From Rhexocercosporidium sp. MPI-PUGE-AT-0058 (Eukaryota > Ascomycota > Leotiomycetes > Helotiales), in NCBI GenBank assembly GCA_020746875.1, contig JAGTJL010000016.1:1674001-1738000 (forward strand): 64,000 bases of DNA. Direction: 5' to 3'. Made by a program: the position numbers and the translations under genes. Of the stretch, positions 57,905-64,000 are shown one piece after another; within the stretch, counting starts at the first letter, position 1, and each line of letters starts with the position of its first letter. A model generated the notes under the pieces. That model ran no database searches. It was not told where the DNA came from and was given only the letters and a program-made list of their open reading frames with translations.

Positions 57905-58665
57905 GTGAGTTGAGTTGAGATGAGTCGAGTTGAGTACGGATGGAATGCATGGCGCCAGCCTGCGACACCTCGCCCGAGGTTGGATGTGTGATATGGATGG
58001 CACCTGCCGACCCTCATCCCTTGATGAGGATGGACTTATGGATTGATACCCGGATACTCATTCGGTTACCCAGAGGATGTCCCTTCCATCATGCCAGGGA
58101 TGGATGATCATGCTTCCTGCAGTGCTGTTGATTGCTATGGATGACTCTCCTGAGTCTGGATGGATGTGCATCCTGCACTTGACTTTCCCATGGATGACTC
58201 ACTCCGAGTCTGGATCATAATTTCATGCTGCTACAGAGCCGCAAGGTAGCCAGGTGTGCACTGCTCCAGTTCATTGTCCACTCAGGCATCCGCCTTCAAG
58301 GTCAGACCATCCCCAGCTCCATGTTACTCAACCCCATGCCGTGGCTGTCGCTCTACTCCTCATTTATACCCCATATTGGATTGGTTCTTCTCCCCCCATT
58401 TTCCTTTCTCTCTTTCGGGTACTGCTTTTGGCGTCAGGATAAGGCATGGTCACATCGGATTTACCGTTGACATGATCCAGGAGTTTTGTATTTCTTGCAT
58501 GGATTGCGGTACGTGGACGGGCATATTGAGAGGTAGAACTTTGCAATGAAGACTTGAGATTGAACTTCATACAGGATGCCCTCGCCACTGCTGTTGACTT
58601 GATGCTGAACTTGATGAGATGAGCTGAGATGAAATTCAGTTGAGATGAGTTGGGTCGAGATGAGG
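57905..58665. repeat. GAGTTGAGATGAGT-type simple repeats and inverted repeats
   Basis: GAGTTGAGATGAGTCGAGTTGAG occurs at about 57913-57935, and related GAGCTGAGATGAAATTCAGTTG/GAGATGAGTTGGGTCGAG at 58621-58660. Between them, ATGGATGACTC...GAGTCTGGAT occurs twice, at 58137-58161 and 58190-58215; each copy carries a GACTC/GAGTC inverted repeat. CCTCATCCCTTGATGAGG near 58013 is a further 7-bp stem. Confidence 0.65.
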
Positions 58666-60099
58666 CCACACGACCAACAATCATGTCACTTGCTATAACC
58701 GTGACCAGAACACACTCACTCAGGAAGCCTGTCCATCTCCTTCGCGGCATCTCGGATACCGTACCAAGTCCAAGAAAGTCTCCTCGCTATGCTGAACTCA
58801 ATATAGCCCAGGTAGCAGACAGCAAACAGCAGTCCCACTACCCAAAGCCAACATTAACCACTTTCTCTAAAACAAATCTGTCTTTTTCTGTGGTTCTCAC
58901 ATGCTAGAATCCCTTAGGACGGACGGAAATTATGTACTAGATCGAACACCTCCGCTATTCCTGTCTACATGACATCGGTGATCGGTCAATTACGGCCAGG
59001 ATCCCCAGGCTAAGACAAGCCAAATGAACAACGTCAGGAAGTCAAGCTAGATCCAACGAACTCAAACTCCAAACTCGGGAAGTCAACCCATACTTCCCGT
59101 AGAGACGGCGATCAAAATAAATCCTACCAGGGAGGCAGAGATCGATCGTCGGGTACAGTTCCTAGCAAATGTAAATCGCAGCCTAGTAGCAATCGTGAAA
59201 CGAAGCCCGCAATAAGCACACCTAAACGCAAACTCAAAGGCGGAAGAAGAGAGTATCGCCATCCCAGATTTGACTCAGCATCCAAGTGCGACTCTCGATC
59301 TGTGGGATTAAGAACAAGATCGCGAAATTCATCCTCGCTCGGACGTAGCACATAAGATAGCTCGCGAAGGTCCCCATCAATTCCATTCATTTATCCATCC
59401 TTACCTACCTCCCTTCGAATCCCAACCTAGGCGAGGCAGTTTAAATTCATGCTCGGTGAAGCTACTGTAGGCACAGTATGTAAACAATTGGCTTTAGAAT
59501 CCACACCTCGTGCGCTTACTCCTATTTTAGACTCCTCTTTTAAGAAAGGAAATATCCCTTCCTGAAACTATTCAGGGACTTTGACGAAGCCCTGATCTGA
59601 GAGTGTAAGGAAGAGAGCGAATTTGATCGGCAGCTTCGAATGGACGAATTACCTGGACATGGCGTGGTCTTCCGAATCCGGGCCGCTCATTTGCTCCATC
59701 GGTACGGCACGGCTTCTCGTCTATCACTACCTCTTCCTTTCCTTGTCCTTTTTGCTTCCTCTGGTGAATCTAAACGAGAACCCCTGTCCTCCTTCAAGTA
59801 AGCCGGATGGAAGAGACGTGTATATAGAGAGGTGTATGTAGAAATGCAAGGGAGAGGCACAGTCTCCACTCGTGGACGTTAGACAGTAGACGAGAGGCCA
59901 AATCAGATCGAACGAATCGGGTGAGATCTTAGACTCGATAGTAACGATTCGATAGAGATGGTTCTTAGTGCTTACTTGTCTCACGATCCATGGACTAGAC
60001 TGGACTGGCTGAAGGCAGGGATGTATGTATATATGCAGGTATATATATGCATGCTGCTGAGTCACCACCGCACAATTCATGATGCTTTGTATTACTTGC

Positions 60100-60138
60100 G
60101 CGCGCGCGAGAGAGAGGGGGGGAGAGAGGGAGGGAGAG
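60100..60138 (+). repeat. alternating CG then purine-only microsatellite
   Basis: GCGCGCGCGAGAGAGAGG runs into a GGGGGGAGAGAGGGAGGGAG tract. Such a mirror-like polypurine tract next to alternating CG may adopt non-B DNA. Confidence 0.7.
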
Positions 60139-60336
60139 GTATGGCCGTCCATGTGGTTGGGTTGGCTGACTCAGTATAACGAGAGGGTGGATACCGACTT
60201 AAGCAACGCGAGGAGAATGGCGTACAAATAAAGAAAGGACAAAGCAAAATTGTGACACGATCTTCGTAAATTATATTTGTTCATGGTTGGATTGAGCTAC
60301 GTTGTAAAGTGACGAGAGACAAGCAATGAAACCCCT

Positions 60337-61359
60337 CTACTCAGCAACCAAAACAGCCCTGAATCTAACATTTCCGGAAGCCATGTGCTCGAGGGCCTTC
60401 TGGGCGTCCTTGAGAGGGAACTTCTCAATCATGCACTTGATTCCGTGGAGTTGCGTGAAAGCAATCGCTTCCTCGGAGTCAAGAGCGTGACCACTGGGGA
60501 AACCACAGACGGATGCAGCTTTCATGATCAAGTCGACGGAGTTGATCTCAACGCCTCCACAAGGGGACAGGATCAAGACTTTTCCGCCGGGCTCAAGACC
60601 ACCGGTGAGTGGACTGATCGCTTTAGGATTTGGTGCCGTGCAGACAATGAGACTGGCTCCTCCCATCTCCATGAGCTTCTTGGCTGGGTCGTCGGTTGAA
60701 GTGTTGATGTATTCGTGAGCACCGAGTTTCTTAGCAAAGTCCCGTTTGCTATCTCCGGAAGAGAGAGCCACGACCTTGTATCCCATTTTGTTCGCGTACT
60801 GGACAGCGAGATGACCAAGTCCCCCGAGTCCTTGAACAGCCACGATATCTCCAGGTACGATCTGTAGCTTCCGGATGGAGTTGAAGACGGTAATACCAGC
60901 GCAGAGGATTGGGGCATATTCGGCAGGATCGACCTCCTTGGGAACCCTGACAACAGCTTCTGTCCTTAGGATAACGTATTCCGCAAAACCTCCATCCTTT
61001 GTGACGCCATTGACAGCAGCGTTCCGGCACATCTGAAATTGTCCTCTATTGCACTGCTTGCATGTTCCGTCGTGTCCTCCATGCCATGGGCCTCCAACTC
61101 TATCTCCAACCTTCCATCTCTTTTCACCCTCGGGCACAGCAGCAACGTTTCCGATAACCTCATGACCAGGGACAATGGGGAAGGAGTTTCCGAAACCCCC
61201 GGATTGAACACCAGAGTCGGATCCGCAGACGCCGCAGGCAAGGACCTTGACGAGGACCTGTCCTGCAGATGGAGCTTCGAGAGGAACATCTTTGATTGTG
61301 AGGGGGGCATTGGCTTTTTCGAAGACGGCGGCCTTGTAGGTTTTTGGGAGGGACGTCAT
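60337..61359 (-). CDS. zinc-type alcohol dehydrogenase (medium-chain, GroES-like)
   Basis: Intronless, 340 residues. It oxidises or reduces alcohols and aldehydes with NAD(P). The catalytic zinc ligands are present: Cys45 (CGVCGSD), His66 (PGHEVIG) and Cys153 (LCAGIT). The Rossmann motif is GLGGLGHLAVQ. The structural-zinc lobe HGGHDGTCKQCNRGQFQMC has only three cysteines; Asp97 occupies the first ligand position, as I recall in some fungal members. The C-terminus FRAVLVAE is complete. The ATG at 61359 is the first and fits length. Substrate cannot be told from sequence. Confidence 0.93.
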   Translation of the reverse strand: MTSLPKTYKAAVFEKANAPLTIKDVPLEAPSAGQVLVKVLACGVCGSDSGVQSGGFGNSFPIVPGHEVIGNVAAVPEGEKRWKVGDRVGGPWHGGHDGTCKQCNRGQFQMCRNAAVNGVTKDGGFAEYVILRTEAVVRVPKEVDPAEYAPILCAGITVFNSIRKLQIVPGDIVAVQGLGGLGHLAVQYANKMGYKVVALSSGDSKRDFAKKLGAHEYINTSTDDPAKKLMEMGGASLIVCTAPNPKAISPLTGGLEPGGKVLILSPCGGVEINSVDLIMKAASVCGFPSGHALDSEEAIAFTQLHGIKCMIEKFPLKDAQKALEHMASGNVRFRAVLVAE

Positions 61360-63602
61360 TGTTGCGATTGGTGTTTGTTTGCGGTTGTTGGAGTTTGTTG
61401 TATACTTGGTATTGTTCAGATAGAACTCTCGTCAATTGACTTCGATCTGAAGTGAGGAGAGCTTGGAAAGTCAAATAGGTGATGTTCGATGCTGTGTGAT
61501 GCTGTTGAGAGTCCGTGGGAGACCTACCTCTTATATACAGTATTGCTCTTGACCCTTCGACGTCCACACGTCAGTAGAGTTCAGCGAGTATGCTGGTACC
61601 ACATTTGTTCATGCTTTGGAGCTTGAATCGGCTGTCGAGATTAAGCAAAGAAACTCCTCCGCTCCATGATTCTGGTCTTTTCATTGGTGGCCCTGCCATG
61701 ATGGTGGGAGATGGCAGCGGCGGGGCTTCCGGTAGAGCTCCTGAGAGGCTGTCGATCTGAAGCTCTACTGCTAGTAGTGGTTGGTCTAGTTCGGTCCAGT
61801 CGGTCCAGTCTACCCCTCCACTCCATGCTCGCTTCGATCGGTTCTATACTTCATTACCTACTATGCCTCTTGCGGTACTGTGTTTTCCCTTTTGGTACGT
61901 CTTCCTGCTTTATCTCCGAAGTGAGGGGTTGTGGCTGGAGGGGTGTCGGTATTAACTTTGTTAACAGCGTGGAGTTTGGAATAATGGCGACCAGGGAATG
62001 CCATGTCTCTTGTGGGTCGTGGATATAAGGACTGGAAATAAACACCATCAAATTATGGAGGTCGCGCCAGGGGGTAGAAGAGCAAAAGGTGTTGGAGCGT
62101 TGAAGGAGATAGGAGATACTAGTACCTTAGGAGATGAACAGAATCAGTGGGCAACCATACTTAGATCCATGGACCTATGAAGCTGGAAGGGAGGGCAGGG
62201 CAAGATATTGACTGGCTGGTGCTGCTAGTCGTTTGGTATCTGCAGTCTGATTATTATTAATTACATCATGGGAACCTGATGGAAGTTGAGGCGGTGAGAT
62301 GGCGGTGGCAGAAAATGTGATTACATAATCGAGCTGTTAGTTTTCCTGCACATGATCTGCCAGAGTTCAGTGCAGTCCTGTCCTGTCCACCCCTCGCTCC
62401 TTCAATCCTTCTATCAAATCTTCGACCGCAACACTACACGTTCCCCCCTTGTGATACTCTATTGCCTAATATCACATTTTGTTTCCTATGTCAGTACGAG
62501 CTATGTCTTTAGACACAAGTGTCTTCGCTGTCAAATTTCACGTCTAAGCAACTGGGCCGTGACAGACGTGTGAACTGTGTTGGCTGCTGTCTGGCAGTAA
62601 CGTATCACGTATGACTTGGTACTTTCCAGCGGGTGGAAGAAAAGAGAATCATGACGCCGATATCGATCCAGATGTCGCATCCTGTCTTTTTATCAAATGC
62701 CGCTCGGGAAACAAAATACGGGACGAGGACACAAATACTGCACAGTTATCCGCAAGTGCGGTCCTCCTCCGCGATGCTGTATCACGGCCAAACACCGATA
62801 CACGGATGAACTGTCAGGTTGACGCCCGGGTCTCTACGTGCATGAGATACTTTAAGTGATAGACTAACTATCCGAGTTCCTCGAGGTTTCAAGGAGCAGA
62901 TCTCGGCTCATGACACTAGAGCTCAACACCACACAAAGACGCTTTTCCGCAGGCTCGGCCGCTCCTGGTAAGTTACGTCCGGCAAAGGGGGCTCCTCGGC
63001 TCATACCTCGCCGCAATCAAAACGAAAGCGAGCAGCGCCACACTAGGATATGGGAGATTCGTTCCAGCAGCTTGGTTACACCTAGCCTATCACCAAATGT
63101 CTCTCGTGTCTCTCGTAACCAGCCAATCAGTCACTTAACCCTCGCATTCCCAGTGCTATATTCACCCGCATATCATCTCCGACCTAGCACGCCACCAACA
63201 TTCGCTTCTTGATCCAACAGTCTGTCCGACTCCATTGGTTCCCTTTGCGATGGCACCTATCGATATTGCTCCAACAACATGCAACGAATGACTAAAGTGG
63301 GTGTAGGAGCCGATGGAGTACAGTCCGTTCCGATACAGCAAGCGGTGGCCACCTTTTCAACCGGCTAGCCACCTCCAACGGCCGTCTCTCGTCATCACGG
63401 TCTTCCCATCAACTCTAATCCCATTCCTCAGTAGTACCAGCCGTGAACTTGCACCACTACGGCCTCTCAAGCGTGGAGCTGCGGCCCGTCGTTAGTCATT
63501 AGAAAGGTTCGATATGTGGTGACCTGAGATCAGAGGCAATGCAGGATTCAACGTTGTTCGACTAATTCTCACGCTTGCGACTGGTGATTAACGGAAGAAC
63601 AG
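61360..63602. other. intergenic region, with possible upstream exons of the right-edge gene
   Basis: 2.2 kb. The first part is the alcohol dehydrogenase promoter; a CA/GT-rich leader lies at 61370-61410. Beyond 62 kb I see no convincing gene. Frames at 62910-63212 and 63313-63495 are short and lack motifs, but upstream exons of the right-edge gene must lie somewhere here. Confidence 0.45.
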
Positions 63603-64000
63603 CTCTCCTCCACCCTTGCCATCCCCCACGATTATCCCAGTGTACCACTCGAATTCAAGATACCCGAGGCCTGGCAACGACATCTCTCCCTTTTGGGTTT
63701 GCCTCGAGGAGGACTGAAGGCCTTTAAATCACTTGACGAATCCTGGCTGTACCAAGTATGTCCTGTTATGTCGTATCCCGTGGTCACACGATGCTGAATC
63801 GAAACACAGAAATCAAATTGGCCCCCAGGTGTTGAACGGCGACTACAGCGGTACATGCACACTACAGACTTGTACGAAGTGACCGGATTGGAGGGAACAA
63901 GTTTTTCAAAATTAGTAGATCTATTCATTACCGCCTCGGGACTGCCCAGAATCAATGCTGTTCGAGAGATTGTTGCTGAGAAGTGTCAAGATCTGATCAG
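63603..64000 (+). CDS. partial gene running off the right edge, unknown function
   Basis: Two internal exons are visible: 63603-63755 and 63810-64000, joined by a 54-nt GTATGT...AACACAG intron in phase 0. They encode about 114 residues with no stop. The text reads STLAIPHDYPSVPLEFKIPE, EAWQRHLSLLGLPRGGLKAF, then across the intron ESWLYQ-KSNWPPGVERRLQR, TDLYEVTGLEGTSFSKLVDL and SGLPRINAVREIVAEKCQDL. The frame stays open to the last base. The 5' boundary is an AACAG acceptor after a TGATTAAC branch site; TGA upstream in frame shows an intron must precede it. I do not recognise the family. No ATG start lies in this part. Confidence 0.65.

Larger units (their letters stand above)
57863..60336. 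other. intergenic region with short repeats
   Basis: 2.5 kb without a supported gene. It contains GATGAG/GTTGAG microsatellite-like tracts, a repeated inverted-repeat unit and a purine tract (listed separately). The remaining short frames lack motifs. Confidence 0.55.

Noticed and set aside
63632..63955. 107-codon minus-strand ORF at the right edge
   Set aside because: The plus-strand exons here splice with consensus sites and read as protein; the minus frame is their antisense.
1..64000. Transposon, CRISPR array, biosynthetic gene cluster or viral insertion
   Set aside because: I saw no transposase, reverse transcriptase, terminal repeats, spacer array, PKS/NRPS genes or viral proteins; the genes present are unrelated housekeeping and secretory functions.

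Overview
The window is nuclear DNA from a filamentous ascomycete (Pezizomycotina). Genes are split by short introns (about 42-180 nt) with GT-AG ends and CTAAC-like branch sites. The gene set is typically fungal: a two-exon IMP dehydrogenase, an IQGAP, a proteinase K-type protease, a DUF7703 membrane protein and a giant DUF3638/DUF3645 protein. The overall look suggests Leotiomycetes, but that is an impression only. Nothing looks bacterial, viral or organellar.

Left part (1-8.3 kb): an M28 metallopeptidase of the glutamate carboxypeptidase II/VPS70 type (+), a short BTB/POZ-like protein (-), a tiny three-exon gene (+), and an ORF interrupted by one TGA. 8.3-19.4 kb holds one 16-exon gene for a 3209-residue protein. 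I rebuilt every junction in frame, and two of its introns use GC donors. 19.4-22.7 kb has no confident gene but contains remains of a coding sequence on the minus strand.

Middle (22.7-37 kb): a seven-helix DUF7703 protein (+), a repeat-bearing low-complexity protein (-), IMP dehydrogenase (-), IQGAP (+, divergent from IMP dehydrogenase) and a GPI-anchored cysteine-rich wall protein (+).

Right part (37-64 kb): two adjacent, strongly diverged paralogues (-) sharing a domain and a phase-1 intron; a gene-poor 42.5-46 kb stretch with a nonsense-riddled pseudogene, a gene fragment and an initiator-type tRNA-Met; a subtilisin (-); a possible multi-exon gene (-); a MATE-type transporter (-); a fucosyltransferase-like type II membrane protein (-); a proline-rich protein (+); a zinc alcohol dehydrogenase (-); and the 3' part of an unknown gene running off the right edge (+).

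The genes do not form a pathway or cluster. This reads as core chromosome with housekeeping and secretory genes separated by 0.3-3 kb spacers. Several decayed ORFs carry stops explainable by C-to-T change, which fits old repeat-induced-point-mutation-like damage. The most interesting items are the giant DUF3638 protein, the diverged tandem pair, and the unannotated small or broken genes that simple ORF calling misses.
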